Positions 17,148 to 27,089 of a stretch of 58,633 bases of DNA are shown here, piece by piece (positions within the stretch are counted from its first letter, which is position 1; the number at the start of each line of letters is the position of its first letter). The stretch is from positions 1 through 58,633 of the forward strand of contig DYIF01000012.1 in NCBI GenBank assembly GCA_020723765.1. The letters are read 5' to 3'. The notes beneath the pieces are model-generated. The model was given only the letters and a program-made list of their open reading frames with translations. It was not told the origin of the DNA and made no database searches. This DNA is from Elusimicrobium minutum (lineage in GTDB: Bacteria; Elusimicrobiota; Elusimicrobia; Elusimicrobiales; UBA9959). Made by a program: the position numbers and the translations under genes.

Positions 17148-18884
17148 ATGAGGCGAACAAGATATTTTTTAAACACTATCAGAGAAACCCCCTCGGATGC
17201 CGATAACATATCCGCGAAACTGATGATTAAATCGGGGATGATAAGAAAATTGGCAAGCGGCATATACGAATGGTTGCCTTTGGGATTTAGAGTTTTAAAG
17301 AAAGTGGAAAATATAATAAGAGAAGAAATGGATAAGGCAGGTGGAGTAGAGGTGTGGCTTCCGGTTATACAGCCTAAGGAATTATGGTTAAAAACCGGAA
17401 GATGGAACGTATACGGAAAAGAACTTTTAAGGATAAAAGATAGAAAAGATCAGGAGTATTGTTTTGCGCCGACCGCCGAAGAGGTTATAACGGATCTTGT
17501 CAGAAAAGAGACCAACTCTCACAGACAACTTCCAATTTTGTTGTATCAGTTCGGGCTTAAGTTTAGAGACGAGATAAGGCCGAGATTCGGCGTTATGCGC
17601 TCCAGAGAGTTTTACATGAAAGACGCTTATTCGTTCCATACCGACGAAAAAAACTGTCTTGAGTGGTATTGGAAGTTATACGATTGCTATAACTTGATAT
17701 TTAAAAGATGCGGCCTGAATTTTAGGGCGGTTGAGGCGGTCACCGGTGCCATAGGCGGCAATTATTCTCACGAGTTTATGGTCCTCGCAAACACGGGAGA
17801 GGCGGAGATTGCGGTCTGCGAATGCGGTTACGCCGCAAACACAGAAAAAGCGGAAATTTTAGAGTTTAAAGAGAATACAAACGAAAAAGATTTTTTAGAA
17901 ATGAAGGATATCCCCACACCGAATAAGTTTACGGTCGATGAGGTTTCCGATTTACTCAAAATCCCCTCCGACAGATTTATAAAAACGATGTTTTATAAAG
18001 CCGACGAATCGAAAATAATTCTCGCTCTAATAAGAGGAGACCATCAGTTTAACGAAGATAAGATAATAAAGAACATAAAAGCGGAAAGAATAGAAAAGAT
18101 AAGCGAAGAAGAATACTCTAAAATAGTAGGGACAAAGGTAGGATATGCCGGTCCCGTAGGTATTAAAGAAATAGCCGCAAAAAACGGACATAAAATAGAT
18201 TTGATAATAGCCGACCATCATCTCAAAGGCGTTTTAAACGGCGTTTCCGGAGCCAATAAAGACGACGCTCATACGATTAATATAAATTATCCGAGGGACT
18301 ACTCGCCGGATATATGGGCCGACATAAAAATAGCTTCCGAAGGGGACAGATGTTTGAAATGCGGCAAAAAACTAACTTTTGCCAGAGGTATAGAGGTGGG
18401 ACAGGTTTTTAAATTGGGAACCAAATATTCCGCTAAGCTTGAATGTTTCTTTTTGGACGATAAACAAGAGAAAAAACCTATGGAGATGGGATGTTACGGA
18501 ATAGGTGTTTCAAGAACCGTAGCCGCAGCCATAGAGCAGTATAACGACGAAAAAGGAATAATATGGCCCATACAAATAGCTCCTTTTCACGTATATATGG
18601 TTAGCGTAGAAACCGAGGACGAAAACGTGATGAAAATATCCGGGGATATATACGATCTTTTAACGAAAAATAATATAGAAGTTTTATGGGACGATAGGGA
18701 CGAAAGGGCAGGAGTTAAGTTTAACGACGCGGACCTTATAGGAATTCCTTACAGAATAGTGATAAGCAAAAAAACGATATCTTCAAACGAAATTGAAATA
18801 AAAAAGAGAAAGGATAATTCCATGAGCAGAATTAAGATATCGGATATCGACAAATTTATATCTACCGTCAAATCGGAGATATGA
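17148..18884 (+). CDS. proS: prolyl-tRNA synthetase, bacterial type
   Basis: 578 residues. Class II core: RETPSDADNISAKLMIKSGM at the N-terminus, RDEIRPRFGVMRSREFYMKD as motif 2, GCYGIGVSRTVAAAIEQ as motif 3. Between motifs 2 and 3 lies the editing insertion (about residues 230-390, LLKIP...KTMFYKAD...GPVG) that clears Ala-tRNA(Pro). The C-terminal anticodon domain ends near residue 578. The 11-base gap after ispG carries AAAAGGAG and no room for a T-box. Confidence 0.98.
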   Translation: MRRTRYFLNTIRETPSDADNISAKLMIKSGMIRKLASGIYEWLPLGFRVLKKVENIIREEMDKAGGVEVWLPVIQPKELWLKTGRWNVYGKELLRIKDRKDQEYCFAPTAEEVITDLVRKETNSHRQLPILLYQFGLKFRDEIRPRFGVMRSREFYMKDAYSFHTDEKNCLEWYWKLYDCYNLIFKRCGLNFRAVEAVTGAIGGNYSHEFMVLANTGEAEIAVCECGYAANTEKAEILEFKENTNEKDFLEMKDIPTPNKFTVDEVSDLLKIPSDRFIKTMFYKADESKIILALIRGDHQFNEDKIIKNIKAERIEKISEEEYSKIVGTKVGYAGPVGIKEIAAKNGHKIDLIIADHHLKGVLNGVSGANKDDAHTININYPRDYSPDIWADIKIASEGDRCLKCGKKLTFARGIEVGQVFKLGTKYSAKLECFFLDDKQEKKPMEMGCYGIGVSRTVAAAIEQYNDEKGIIWPIQIAPFHVYMVSVETEDENVMKISGDIYDLLTKNNIEVLWDDRDERAGVKFNDADLIGIPYRIVISKKTISSNEIEIKKRKDNSMSRIKISDIDKFISTVKSEI

Positions 18885-18903
18885 TCGGGGAGGGTTTTAA
18901 AAT

Positions 18904-19644
18904 ATGAAGATAGGACTTTTTCAATATAAAATAAAATGGGAAGACAAAAAATATAACAAATCTAAAATACTTAAGTTAATACAAACTTCCGATATAAGAG
19001 GCGTGGATTGGATAATATTTCCCGAGATGACTCTTTCCGGCTTTACAAACAACATAAAAAATTCTTCTCTTTCCGAAGACGATTTGAATTTTTTTAGCGC
19101 GATGGCCAAAAGATATCATACCAACATATCCTTCGGAGGAGTGGAAAACAAACAAAACAAGTTTATAACCCTGAACAGAAACGGAGAGAGGATAAACGAA
19201 TATTCCAAAATAAATCTTTTTTCCCCCGGAAAAGAAAATAAATTTTATAAAAAAGGCAAAAAAACTTCCAATTTCGATATGGAAGGATTCAGGGTTACTC
19301 CTTTTATTTGTTTCGATTTAAGATTCCCCGTAATATTCTGGAAAAACTCAAAAATAACTTCTTTATATGTCGTAATAGCCGCATGGCCTTATCAAAGAAT
19401 AAACCACTGGACTTCCCTTTTACAGGCGAGAGCCATAGAAAACCAGGCTTACGCCATAGGGGTCAATTCCATAGGAGAAGACGATAAGGGCAACGAGTAT
19501 AAAGGCTATTCCGTTTGCTTTTCTCCTTCCGGCGAGCTTCTTTTGGATTGTCAATCGAGAGAAGGGCTTGGGGTAGTGGATATAAATCCGGAAGAAGTGG
19601 ATAAATTAAGAAAAAGCTTTGTAATAGAATCTTTGGGAAGATAG
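18904..19644 (+). CDS. carbon-nitrogen hydrolase (omega-amidase/nitrilase family)
   Basis: 246 residues. The catalytic triad is visible: Glu41 in FPEMTLSGF, Lys102 in YSKINLFSPGKE and Cys136 in TPFICFDLRFP. The size and FDLRFP context fit the omega-amidase/Nit2 branch that deaminates alpha-ketoglutaramate or alpha-ketosuccinamate; other amide substrates are possible. GGGGAGG precedes ATG, 19 bases after proS, so it is probably the last gene of the frr operon. Confidence 0.85.
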   Translation: MKIGLFQYKIKWEDKKYNKSKILKLIQTSDIRGVDWIIFPEMTLSGFTNNIKNSSLSEDDLNFFSAMAKRYHTNISFGGVENKQNKFITLNRNGERINEYSKINLFSPGKENKFYKKGKKTSNFDMEGFRVTPFICFDLRFPVIFWKNSKITSLYVVIAAWPYQRINHWTSLLQARAIENQAYAIGVNSIGEDDKGNEYKGYSVCFSPSGELLLDCQSREGLGVVDINPEEVDKLRKSFVIESLGR

Positions 19645-19649
19645 TTTTC

Positions 19650-19687
19650 TTGTTTTTTCTATTCCTTTTATGCTATCATATTATTAT
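19650..19687 (+). promoter_or_regulatory. candidate promoter of the rimP-nusA-infB operon
   Basis: TTGTTT (19650-19655), 18 bases, TATCAT (19674-19679); a second -10 candidate TATTAT lies at 19682-19687. Transcripts would begin near 19690 and pass through a GGGC/GCCC pairing (19689-19714) and the terminator hairpin at 19724-19749 before rimP. Confidence 0.45.
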
Positions 19688-19723
19688 AGGGCGATTGACT
19701 CTATTATTAGCCCCTAATTATTT

Positions 19724-19750
19724 AAAAAGTGGCTTTAATGCCACTTTTTT
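19724..19750 (+). terminator. terminator/attenuator hairpin just before rimP
   Basis: A 10-bp perfect stem (19724-19733 with 19740-19749) closes the loop TTTAAT; the 3' arm itself ends in a run of six T (19745-19750). It lies 16 bases before the rimP ATG and downstream of the best promoter in the gap, so it may end the proS-nitrilase transcript and also attenuate the rimP operon. Confidence 0.75.
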
Positions 19751-19765
19751 ATTATAGAGGAGTTT

Positions 19766-20230
19766 ATGGACTCGACCGAATTGGAAAAAAAGCTCGAACC
19801 TATATTTAAAGATACGGGGTTCGATATAGCGGATATAAAAATTTATAGGGCAAAATCTTTAGTCGTTCAGATTTTTATAGATAAAATGGAAGGAAATGTA
19901 ACTTTAAAAGATTGCGAGGAGTGGTCGGATAAGATAGGTTCTTATATAGATATGAATTCGGTCATAACCACTTCTTATGTTCTGGAGGTTTCTTCTCCGG
20001 GAGTGGATAGGATTATAAAAAAACCTTCGGATTTTATCAGATTTAAAGGAAAAGACGTTAAGATAACTCTTAAAAAGCCTTTTGACGGCTCGAGAGTTTA
20101 TTATTCGAAGATTGTCGATTTTAAAGAGAATACGGCGTATTTTGAAGATAATCTTAAGTTTAGTATGGATGAGATACAGGAAGTAAGGCTTAATCCGGAC
20201 GACACGGAACTATTTAAAAAAATTAATTAA
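19766..20230 (+). CDS. rimP: ribosome maturation factor RimP
   Basis: 154 residues. N-terminal alpha/beta domain with FIDKMEGNVTLKDCEEWSDK, then YVLEVSSPGVDRIIKKPSDF at about 71-90, the family signature. It assists 30S subunit maturation. GAGGAG precedes ATG. It is the first gene of the conserved rimP-nusA-infB-rbfA-truB operon, with nusA starting 12 bases later after AAGGAG. Confidence 0.95.
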   Translation: MDSTELEKKLEPIFKDTGFDIADIKIYRAKSLVVQIFIDKMEGNVTLKDCEEWSDKIGSYIDMNSVITTSYVLEVSSPGVDRIIKKPSDFIRFKGKDVKITLKKPFDGSRVYYSKIVDFKENTAYFEDNLKFSMDEIQEVRLNPDDTELFKKIN

Positions 20231-20242
20231 GAAGGAGATCTT

Positions 20243-21532
20243 ATGGATAAGTTATTTAAAAGCAGAAGCGAATTCATGGCCATAATAGAGCAGCTTGAAA
20301 AAGATAAAAACATAAAAAAGGAAGAGATATTTAAAACCATAAGCGAGTCCATAGTTACCGCGCTTAGAAAGTACTATGGAAAGGTCGTACAGATAGAAGC
20401 GGAAGTAGACCCCAATACCGCTGAGATGAAAGCTTATTTTGTCAAAGATGTGGTTGAAGATTCCCCTATGGAAGAGCTTGAAATTACCTTAGAGGACGCA
20501 AAAAAATATAACCCGGAGGCCAAGGTCGGAGAAAAGGTAAAGATTCCGGTGGATGTGGACGAGTTTTCAAGAATAGCGTCTCAAATAGCGAAACAAACGC
20601 TTCTCCAGAAAATAAGGATTTCGGAAAGAGATAAAACTTATAACGAATTTGCTCCGAGAATTGGAGAAATAGTTACCGGGCTTGTGACACATATAAACAA
20701 TAGAGACATACTTGTAAATTTGGGAAAAGCCGAAGCGATGCTTCCGTTTTCAGAACAGATAAGAAGAGAAAAATACTCCGTAAACGACAGAGTAAAAGCC
20801 ATAATACAAAGAGTGGAAAAAAACAAAACCCCTCAGGTGATTCTTTCGCGTTCGTCGGTAGAGTTTATGAAAGCGATACTTCAAAACGAAATACCGGAGA
20901 TATACGACGGGATAGTGGAGGTAGTAAAAATAGTCAGAGAGGCGGGAGTAAGGTCTAAAATTATAGTTAAAAGCAACTCTCCCAAAATAGATCCGGTCGG
21001 AGCCTGCGTAGGGGTCAAGGGATCGAGAATAAAAGCCATAATGGCCGAACTTGCAAACGAAAAAATAGACCTTATACCTTTTTCAGACGACATAGTTCAG
21101 GTTATAGCCAAAGCTTTTTCCCCCGCAAAAGTTTCTTCCGTTTCTATAGACAAAGCCAATAAAATGGCAATAATAGTGGTGCCTGACGATCAGGTTGAGA
21201 TAGCTTACGGGAGAGACGGAATAAACAAATCTCTTGTGGAAAGATTGACCGAATATACATTTGAAATAAAATCCGAATCGGATAAACAAAAAGAATCGAG
21301 CGAGTCATTCAAAAAACAGGTTAAAAAATTGACCGAAATAGAAGGAATCACTCAAAAAGTCGCCGAAACACTCGTTAAGATGGGATATAACGATCCAGAA
21401 AAACTTGCTCAGATGAAAATAGAGGACCTTTCCAGCCTTTCCGGAATAGGCGAAAAAACGGCTCAGAAAATAATAGAATCTGTTACAAAATATCTCGAAA
21501 AAAAGTCCGAAGAAGAAAAAGATAAGGAATAA
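20243..21532 (+). CDS. nusA: transcription termination/antitermination factor NusA
   Basis: 429 residues. The N-terminal RNA-polymerase-binding domain (about 1-125) is followed by an S1 domain (about 130-200, IGEIVTGLVTHINNRDILVNLG) and two KH domains (VGACVGVKGSRIKAIMAEL and the AYGRDGINKSLVERLTEYTF region). It ends in one helix-hairpin-helix unit (LSSLSGIGEKTAQKII). E. coli NusA has two acidic C-terminal repeats; this has a single HhH unit. AAGGAG supports the start at 20243. It modulates pausing and termination, possibly including its own leader hairpin. Confidence 0.97.
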   Translation: MDKLFKSRSEFMAIIEQLEKDKNIKKEEIFKTISESIVTALRKYYGKVVQIEAEVDPNTAEMKAYFVKDVVEDSPMEELEITLEDAKKYNPEAKVGEKVKIPVDVDEFSRIASQIAKQTLLQKIRISERDKTYNEFAPRIGEIVTGLVTHINNRDILVNLGKAEAMLPFSEQIRREKYSVNDRVKAIIQRVEKNKTPQVILSRSSVEFMKAILQNEIPEIYDGIVEVVKIVREAGVRSKIIVKSNSPKIDPVGACVGVKGSRIKAIMAELANEKIDLIPFSDDIVQVIAKAFSPAKVSSVSIDKANKMAIIVVPDDQVEIAYGRDGINKSLVERLTEYTFEIKSESDKQKESSESFKKQVKKLTEIEGITQKVAETLVKMGYNDPEKLAQMKIEDLSSLSGIGEKTAQKIIESVTKYLEKKSEEEKDKE

Positions 21533-21567
21533 TTAGATTTTTCTTATCTATATAAAAGGAGTATCAA

Positions 21568-23961
21568 ATGGAAGGAAAAGACGAAAAAACGATAAAAAAA
21601 ATTTCTATAGATAAAATAACCGGAAGAAAAAAAGAAGTAAAGGTCGATAAGGATAAATTAAAAGCTTTTTTGGCTAAAAAGAAGCAGAAAGAAGAAGAGG
21701 TTAAAAAACAAGAAAAAGCCGAAGAGAAAACGACCGAAAAAGATAGCGAACAAAAGATTGAACCCGTTAAGGAAGAAACAAAGACCGCAAAAAAAACCAC
21801 CTCAGATAAGCAAATTAAACAAACTCAAAAAACTTCTGCGGTTCATAAAACAAAACAACAGGAACCCTCTTTGAAAGAACCTGAGGTTATAAAACAGAAA
21901 GATAAAGATATAGAAAATAAAAAAACCGAAGAACATAAGACTAAAGTTAAAGATACTCAGACCAAAGTCGAAGAACGGCATGTAAAATCAGAAGAGATAG
22001 AGCAGAAAACCGAAGAAGCCAATTTCGTGACGTATGAAATAAAAGAAACCAAATCGGCAAAACATCAAGATAAGAAGAAGGAAGATAAAACCAAAAAAGA
22101 AGAAAAAACCGAAGAAAAGCCCAAAACCCAGCAAAAATCGGAAGAACCCAAAAAAGAAGAAAAAATAAAGATAGAAAAAAAGGAAGGAGTCGAGTATAAA
22201 AAACTTAAAGTATCGACCACTCTTACGGTTAGAGATCTGGCCGAGAAATTGGGTATAAAGGCCGTAGATTTGATAAAAAAACTTATGAGCATGGGAATAT
22301 TCGCTTCCATAACTCAAAAATTGGAAGAAGATGTGGCGGCAGTCGTAAGTTTAGATTACGGTTACGAACTTGAATTTATTCCGGCTTTCGAAGATACGGT
22401 TATAGCCGACGAAGATGAAAAAGACGATCCGTCAAAATTAAAACCGCGATCCCCCGTAATAACTATAATGGGGCATGTGGATCACGGAAAAACGACGCTT
22501 CTCGACGCTTTAAGGCAATCCAATGTCGTAGATACCGAGGCGGGGCAGATAACTCAACATATAGGCGCATACATGATAAGGACTCCGAAAGGAAACATAA
22601 CCGTTTTAGATACCCCGGGCCACGAAGCTTTTACCGCGATGAGAGCCCAGGGAGTAAAAATAACCGATATCGTAATACTTGTGGTATCCGCGGTTGACGG
22701 AGTTATGCCTCAAACCATAGAAGCCATAAATCACGCGAAAGCCGCAAACGTTCCGATAATCGTAGCCATAAACAAAATAGACCTTCCGCAGGCAAATCCC
22801 AATAACATAAAACAGCAGCTTTCCGCCCATGATTTGATCCCGGAGGACTGGGGCGGTAAAGTTCCTATGGTGGAGATATCGGCGAAGAAAAAAACCAATA
22901 TAGACAAATTGCTGGAAATAGTTTTATTGCAGGCGGAGATAATGGAGCTTAAGGCGAACTATGAGGCGAAGGGGTTGGGCGTAATAGTAGAAGCGAAAAA
23001 AGACTCCAAGAGAGGAATAGTTTCCACCGTTATCTGTACGAAAGGCACCATAAAAATCGGAGACAGTTTCGTGGTAGGAACAACCTTCGGTAAAGTAAAA
23101 GCGCTTGTGGACGATAGAGGCCAGAGGCTTAAAGAATTGCTTCCTTCAATGCCCGCAGAACTTTTGGGAATAAACGAGGAAATACCGGTTCCCGGAGACG
23201 TTTTAAAAATAGTGGAAAGCGAAAAGAAAGCGAGAGAAATAGCCGAGAACAGAAAACAGATAAGAAAAGATAACATACTTCACCAAAAAAACATATCTTT
23301 GCTTTCATTAAAATCTCAGATAGAACAGAATCTTATCAAAAAATTAAACATAATATTAAAGACTGACGTTTACGGTTCTCTTCAGGCCATAAGAGATAGC
23401 CTTGAGAAATTCGCAAACTCCGAGGTAGCCATACATATACTTCATACCGGAATAGGAGACGTAAACGAATCCGATATAGCTCTGGCAAAGGCTTCAAACG
23501 GAATAATATTCGGTTTTAATATAAAAGCTTCGGATGAGATAAAAGAGAGAGCCAAAGAAAACGGCGTAGAAATAAGGATATACAGGATAATATACGAACT
23601 CTTCGAGGATATGAAAGCGGCTTTGAACGGAATGCTGGAACCGGAGATTGTGGAAGTGGAGATAGGCAAAGCGGAGATTAAGAAGATATTCGATATATCC
23701 GTCGGTAAGGTGGCCGGATCCATGGTCATAGAAGGAAAAGTCGCTCGTAACTCCATGGTAAAAATAATAAGAAACGGCGAAGTCGTCGGGGAAGGAAAGA
23801 TTTCCGGACTAAAAAAAGTAAAGGAAGACGTAAAGGAAATGGAAAAAGGGCATGAATGCGGGATATTAATCGAAGGGTTTAAAAATTTCCAGGAAGGAGA
23901 CATTATAGCCGCTTACGTAAAAGAAGAAAGAATAAGGAGAATAAATGAATTGGAGAGATGA
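21568..23961 (+). CDS. infB: translation initiation factor IF-2
   Basis: 797 residues. The first 210 or so residues are low-complexity Lys/Glu/Thr/Gln sequence, expected to be unstructured or coiled. A short IF2-N domain follows ([20 protein letters not shown]), then the GTPase: G1 GHVDHGKT at 302-309, G3 DTPGHEAF, G4 NKID. Domains II-IV complete the protein, including the C-terminal fMet-tRNA-binding barrel ([15 protein letters not shown]). AAAGGAG precedes ATG. The 3' end overlaps rbfA by 17 bases. Confidence 0.98.
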   Translation: MEGKDEKTIKKISIDKITGRKKEVKVDKDKLKAFLAKKKQKEEEVKKQEKAEEKTTEKDSEQKIEPVKEETKTAKKTTSDKQIKQTQKTSAVHKTKQQEPSLKEPEVIKQKDKDIENKKTEEHKTKVKDTQTKVEERHVKSEEIEQKTEEANFVTYEIKETKSAKHQDKKKEDKTKKEEKTEEKPKTQQKSEEPKKEEKIKIEKKEGVEYKKLKVSTTLTVRDLAEKLGIKAVDLIKKLMSMGIFASITQKLEEDVAAVVSLDYGYELEFIPAFEDTVIADEDEKDDPSKLKPRSPVITIMGHVDHGKTTLLDALRQSNVVDTEAGQITQHIGAYMIRTPKGNITVLDTPGHEAFTAMRAQGVKITDIVILVVSAVDGVMPQTIEAINHAKAANVPIIVAINKIDLPQANPNNIKQQLSAHDLIPEDWGGKVPMVEISAKKKTNIDKLLEIVLLQAEIMELKANYEAKGLGVIVEAKKDSKRGIVSTVICTKGTIKIGDSFVVGTTFGKVKALVDDRGQRLKELLPSMPAELLGINEEIPVPGDVLKIVESEKKAREIAENRKQIRKDNILHQKNISLLSLKSQIEQNLIKKLNIILKTDVYGSLQAIRDSLEKFANSEVAIHILHTGIGDVNESDIALAKASNGIIFGFNIKASDEIKERAKENGVEIRIYRIIYELFEDMKAALNGMLEPEIVEVEIGKAEIKKIFDISVGKVAGSMVIEGKVARNSMVKIIRNGEVVGEGKISGLKKVKEDVKEMEKGHECGILIEGFKNFQEGDIIAAYVKEERIRRINELER

Positions 23962-24334
23962 CAGGCTTAAATCGGTATTTTTAAACGAAATAAATATGGC
24001 ATTGGCAAACAGAGAAGACATAAAAGAAATAGCTTTTTTTACCATAACGGATACCGAACTTTTAGACGAAGGAAAAATCCTTAACGTATATTTCTCCATA
24101 TTCGAAAGCGACGAGAAATCTAAGGAAAAAAAAATAAATCTTCTTCTGGAAAAACTAAATTCTTTATCTTTTGAAATAAAATCCATAATAAGAAAAAGAA
24201 TAAAAACAAAATATGTTCCGAACATATACTTTAAATTCGACTCCACCCCGCAAAAAGCCCAAAAGATAGAAGAGATACTTAAAAAAATTTCTTCGGAGAA
24301 AAAAGATGAAACTTCCGGCGAAGGAAATAAATAA
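23945..24334 (+). CDS. rbfA: ribosome-binding factor A
   Basis: 129 residues, KH-like fold. [17 protein letters not shown] at the N-terminus and RIKTKYVPNIYFKFDSTPQK near 92-111 match the family (usual R-x-VP-x-L-x-F-x-x-D). It binds 16S rRNA near helix 1 during late 30S maturation. AAGGAG within the end of infB gives its ribosome site. It overlaps infB by 17 bases and nrnA by 29, so the three are translationally coupled. Confidence 0.93.
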   Translation: MNWRDDRLKSVFLNEINMALANREDIKEIAFFTITDTELLDEGKILNVYFSIFESDEKSKEKKINLLLEKLNSLSFEIKSIIRKRIKTKYVPNIYFKFDSTPQKAQKIEEILKKISSEKKDETSGEGNK

Positions 24335-25274
24335 ATTCAACAAAATCGTAAATCGAAGCAAAACTTTCTTCCTTACCATACATTTAAACCCCGATGCGGA
24401 CGCCGTCGGAAGCATGCTCTCTATTTATTCTTATCTTAAGAAATTGAAAAAACGGGTTTATCTTTATTCTCACGATAAACTTCCCCAAAACCTTTCCGTA
24501 CTTCCTTATAGCGAGAAAATAAAAAACAAAATAACCGAAAGAAAATACGATACGGCCATTTTTTTTGAGTGTTCCACCCCGGATAGGGCGGGGTCCGAAG
24601 TTACTAAAATAGAATTTAAAAATAAAATCAGCATAGATCATCATAGAACCGCCAAAAGGTATGCGGATCTTAATATACTGGATTTTAAATCTCCGTCGAC
24701 TTCGGAAATAATATTCAGATTATTTAAACAATTAAATTTTAAGATAGACAAAAACATAGCGATGCTTTTATACTCGGGAATAGTGACCGATACCGGAAGA
24801 TTTCATTATCCTCAAACAAACGATAAAACGCATCTAATAGTCTCTGAACTTTTAAAACATAAATTTAATTTTTCCAAGCTAAACGATAACTTCTTTTTAA
24901 AAGCCACATATCAGAACATAAAGCTATTGGGAAGAGCTTTGGAAAATATGGAAATTTTTCCGGGGAAAGTGGCGTTAATGGTATTATCGCAGGCGGATTT
25001 TAAAGAATTTAAGGCTGGTTTCGAGCATACCGAAAGCATAGTCAATTATCCGATGATGATAGAGGACATAAAGGTTTCGATACTTTTAAAAGAAGACGAT
25101 GAAAAATACAGCGTAACATTCCGTTCTAAAGGTAAAATCGACGTTTCCAAAGTGGCTTCGGCATTCGGCGGGGGCGGGCATAAGAACGCAAGCGGTTTCA
25201 AGATTTCCAAACAAAAAACGGATATAAAAGAGCTTAAAAAAAGAATTTTAGACGAGATCGAAAAATATTTATGA
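24306..25274 (+). CDS. nrnA: DHH-family oligoribonuclease / pAp phosphatase (NrnA-like)
   Basis: 322 residues. DHH domain with HLNPDADAVGS at 26-36 and the DHH motif at 111-113, GIVTDTGRF near 156-164, and the DHHA1 domain ending with GGGGHKNASG at 288-297. NrnA proteins degrade 2-5 nt RNA and dephosphorylate 3'-phosphoadenosine 5'-phosphate in the cytoplasm with Mn2+. Position between rbfA and truB is a conserved one for this family. The start has CGGAGA upstream. The stop overlaps the truB start (ATGA). Confidence 0.93.
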   Translation: MKLPAKEINKFNKIVNRSKTFFLTIHLNPDADAVGSMLSIYSYLKKLKKRVYLYSHDKLPQNLSVLPYSEKIKNKITERKYDTAIFFECSTPDRAGSEVTKIEFKNKISIDHHRTAKRYADLNILDFKSPSTSEIIFRLFKQLNFKIDKNIAMLLYSGIVTDTGRFHYPQTNDKTHLIVSELLKHKFNFSKLNDNFFLKATYQNIKLLGRALENMEIFPGKVALMVLSQADFKEFKAGFEHTESIVNYPMMIEDIKVSILLKEDDEKYSVTFRSKGKIDVSKVASAFGGGGHKNASGFKISKQKTDIKELKKRILDEIEKYL

Positions 25275-25960
25275 TAAAAAATCTTCGCGCGGAACCTTAC
25301 GGAGTATTGTTTATAGACAAATCCCCTAAGTTGACTTCTCACGATGTGGTGGATATAATAAGAAAAAAACTTAAAATAAAAAGAGTGGGACATACCGGGA
25401 CATTGGATCCTTTAGCCACCGGTCTTTTGATAATACTTGTAGGCAAGTCCACTAAAATGCAGGATAAATTTCAAAAACTGGACAAGGTATACGAAGGGAA
25501 CATAAAATTCGGAACGGAAACCGATACATGGGATACTGACGGAAAGATATTGAAACAAATAAAAGTCGAAATAATGGAAAAATCGGTAAAATCCGCAATA
25601 GATTTGTTAAGCGGGAATATAATTCAGCAAGTTCCCCCCTATTCGGCCGTGAAATATAAAGGACAGACTTTGTACAAGCTGGCAAGACAAAACAAATCCG
25701 TTCCTTCTATTAACAGGGTCGTAAATGTCAACTGGTTAGATTGGAGGATTCGAGGAGAGAATTTGGGTTTTAAAATAAAATGTTCAAGCGGTACTTATAT
25801 AAGATCCATAGCTCATCAGATGGGAGTTTTGTTGGGATGCGGCGGAACTCTTTCGGAGTTGAGAAGGCTTAATATCGGAGAATATTCGGTAAAAGACGCC
25901 GTAAAAGACAAAGATATAGAAAAGATGGAGTACTCCGCAATTATAAAATTGCTAAAATGA
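25271..25960 (+). CDS. truB: tRNA pseudouridine-55 synthase
   Basis: 229 residues, somewhat short (E. coli 314) because the C-terminal PUA domain is missing. Core motifs: GVLFIDKSPKLTSHDVV at 10-26 and GHTGTLDPLATGLL with the catalytic Asp near residue 44, plus SSGTYIRSIAHQMG. It makes pseudouridine 55 in the T-loop of tRNA. It overlaps nrnA and ribF by four bases each. Confidence 0.96.
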   Translation: MIKNLRAEPYGVLFIDKSPKLTSHDVVDIIRKKLKIKRVGHTGTLDPLATGLLIILVGKSTKMQDKFQKLDKVYEGNIKFGTETDTWDTDGKILKQIKVEIMEKSVKSAIDLLSGNIIQQVPPYSAVKYKGQTLYKLARQNKSVPSINRVVNVNWLDWRIRGENLGFKIKCSSGTYIRSIAHQMGVLLGCGGTLSELRRLNIGEYSVKDAVKDKDIEKMEYSAIIKLLK

Positions 25961-26871
25961 AATGCGCTGTTACTATAGGAAGTTACGACGGAGTTCATTT
26001 AGGGCATCAAAAGATAATCAAAGAATTGACGGGTTATTGCCTTAAAAACGATTTAAAATCCGTGGTAATATATTTCCCAATCCCCCCCAAACTTTATATT
26101 CATAAAAATTGGAAAGACAATATTATTACTACCCCTAAAGAAAGAGAAAAAATTTTAAAATCTTTAGGAGTGGAGGAAGTAGTAAAACTTAATTTTAACG
26201 AGAAACTTTCACAAAAAACCGCTCTTGAATTTTTTGCGGATTTCATAATAAAAAAATACGACCCTAAATTTATAGTCGTAGGCAAAGATTTTTCGATAGG
26301 CAAAAACAGGGAAGCCAATTACGCCTGGCTTAGAGAAATATCTAAAATAAACGGTCTTAAATGCAAAGTACTTCAATTCGTAAAATACAAACATCATAAA
26401 ATTTCGTCTTCTTTGATAAGGCAGTTCCTTCACTTGGGAAGGATAAAAGAAGCCAACTTTTGCTTGGGCAGAAACTATTCGATATCCGGGGTTGTAATAA
26501 AAGGCGCCGGCATAGGCAGGAAAATGGGATATCCCACGGCAAATTTAGAAGTCAATCCCATAAAAATTCTTCCGAAAGGCATATTCGCCGTAATCGTTAA
26601 AATTGAAAATAAATATTATAAAGCCGTAGCGAGCATAGGGGTAAGGCCGACTTTAAAGACGCTTGGAATGAGGCTTATGGCCGAAGTTCATATATTAAAT
26701 TTCGATAGGGATATATACGGAGAAACACTGGAAGTTTTTTTTGTCGAAAAGATTAGAAACGAAATGAAATTTTTAGACATGAAAGCGTTAATAAAACAAA
26801 TCGAGACGGATATCGCCAAAGCGGAAAAAATTTTTTCAAAAAATCGAGAGCTTTACAATAAAGTTTTTTAA
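25957..26871 (+). CDS. ribF: bifunctional riboflavin kinase / FAD synthetase
   Basis: 304 residues. The N-terminal nucleotidyltransferase has GSYDGVHLGHQKII at 8-21 and a KYDPKFIVVGKDFSIGK region; the C-terminal riboflavin kinase has GRKMGYPTANLEVNP and a VEFF-like strand (LEVFFVEKIRNEMKF). It converts riboflavin to FMN and then FAD, using the product of the rib operon at 40510-43864 and supplying complex I and the Etf proteins encoded here. It overlaps truB by four bases (ATGA) and ends the rimP operon. Confidence 0.96.
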   Translation: MKCAVTIGSYDGVHLGHQKIIKELTGYCLKNDLKSVVIYFPIPPKLYIHKNWKDNIITTPKEREKILKSLGVEEVVKLNFNEKLSQKTALEFFADFIIKKYDPKFIVVGKDFSIGKNREANYAWLREISKINGLKCKVLQFVKYKHHKISSSLIRQFLHLGRIKEANFCLGRNYSISGVVIKGAGIGRKMGYPTANLEVNPIKILPKGIFAVIVKIENKYYKAVASIGVRPTLKTLGMRLMAEVHILNFDRDIYGETLEVFFVEKIRNEMKFLDMKALIKQIETDIAKAEKIFSKNRELYNKVF

Positions 26872-26882
26872 TTTTGTAAAAT
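26852..26882 (+). promoter_or_regulatory. promoter of the 66-residue membrane peptide gene, TTTACA-19-TAAAAT
   Basis: TTTACA (26852-26857) lies in the last ribF codons and TAAAAT (26877-26882) after the ribF stop. Six bases separate the -10 box from the ATG at 26889, with no ribosome site, so this fits the leaderless pattern seen at several other sites in the window. Confidence 0.5.
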
Positions 26883-26888
26883 CTTATT

Positions 26889-27089
26889 ATGATAGGTTTT
26901 ACGGTAAAAGTTATTTTTTTATCTTTCTGGCTTTGCGCCATAGGTTTTTCGGTTTATTTTTTTAATAGAACCGTAAAAACGGTTACAACCTTGCAGGAAC
27001 TCTGGGGTTTTATAGTTCTTTATTCCTTTGTGGTTATCTCCGCTACTATAGTAAGTTTTTCCGTATTGTTTTCCAGTAAAGAAAAGTGA
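26889..27089 (+). CDS. small two-helix membrane protein, unknown
   Basis: 66 residues with two hydrophobic helices (about 4-25 and 39-60) joined by a short polar loop, with Lys at the end. I do not recognise a family. No Shine-Dalgarno precedes the ATG. Its TGA overlaps the GTG start of the amidohydrolase gene (GTGA), so the two are coupled. The arrangement suggests an accessory or membrane peptide of the downstream enzyme's unit, which is inference. Confidence 0.55.
   Translation: MIGFTVKVIFLSFWLCAIGFSVYFFNRTVKTVTTLQELWGFIVLYSFVVISATIVSFSVLFSSKEK

Noticed and set aside
23442-23903. Antisense frame of 153 codons inside infB
   Set aside because: Low-complexity shadow of the IF-2 C-terminal domains, whose plus-strand frame is unambiguous.
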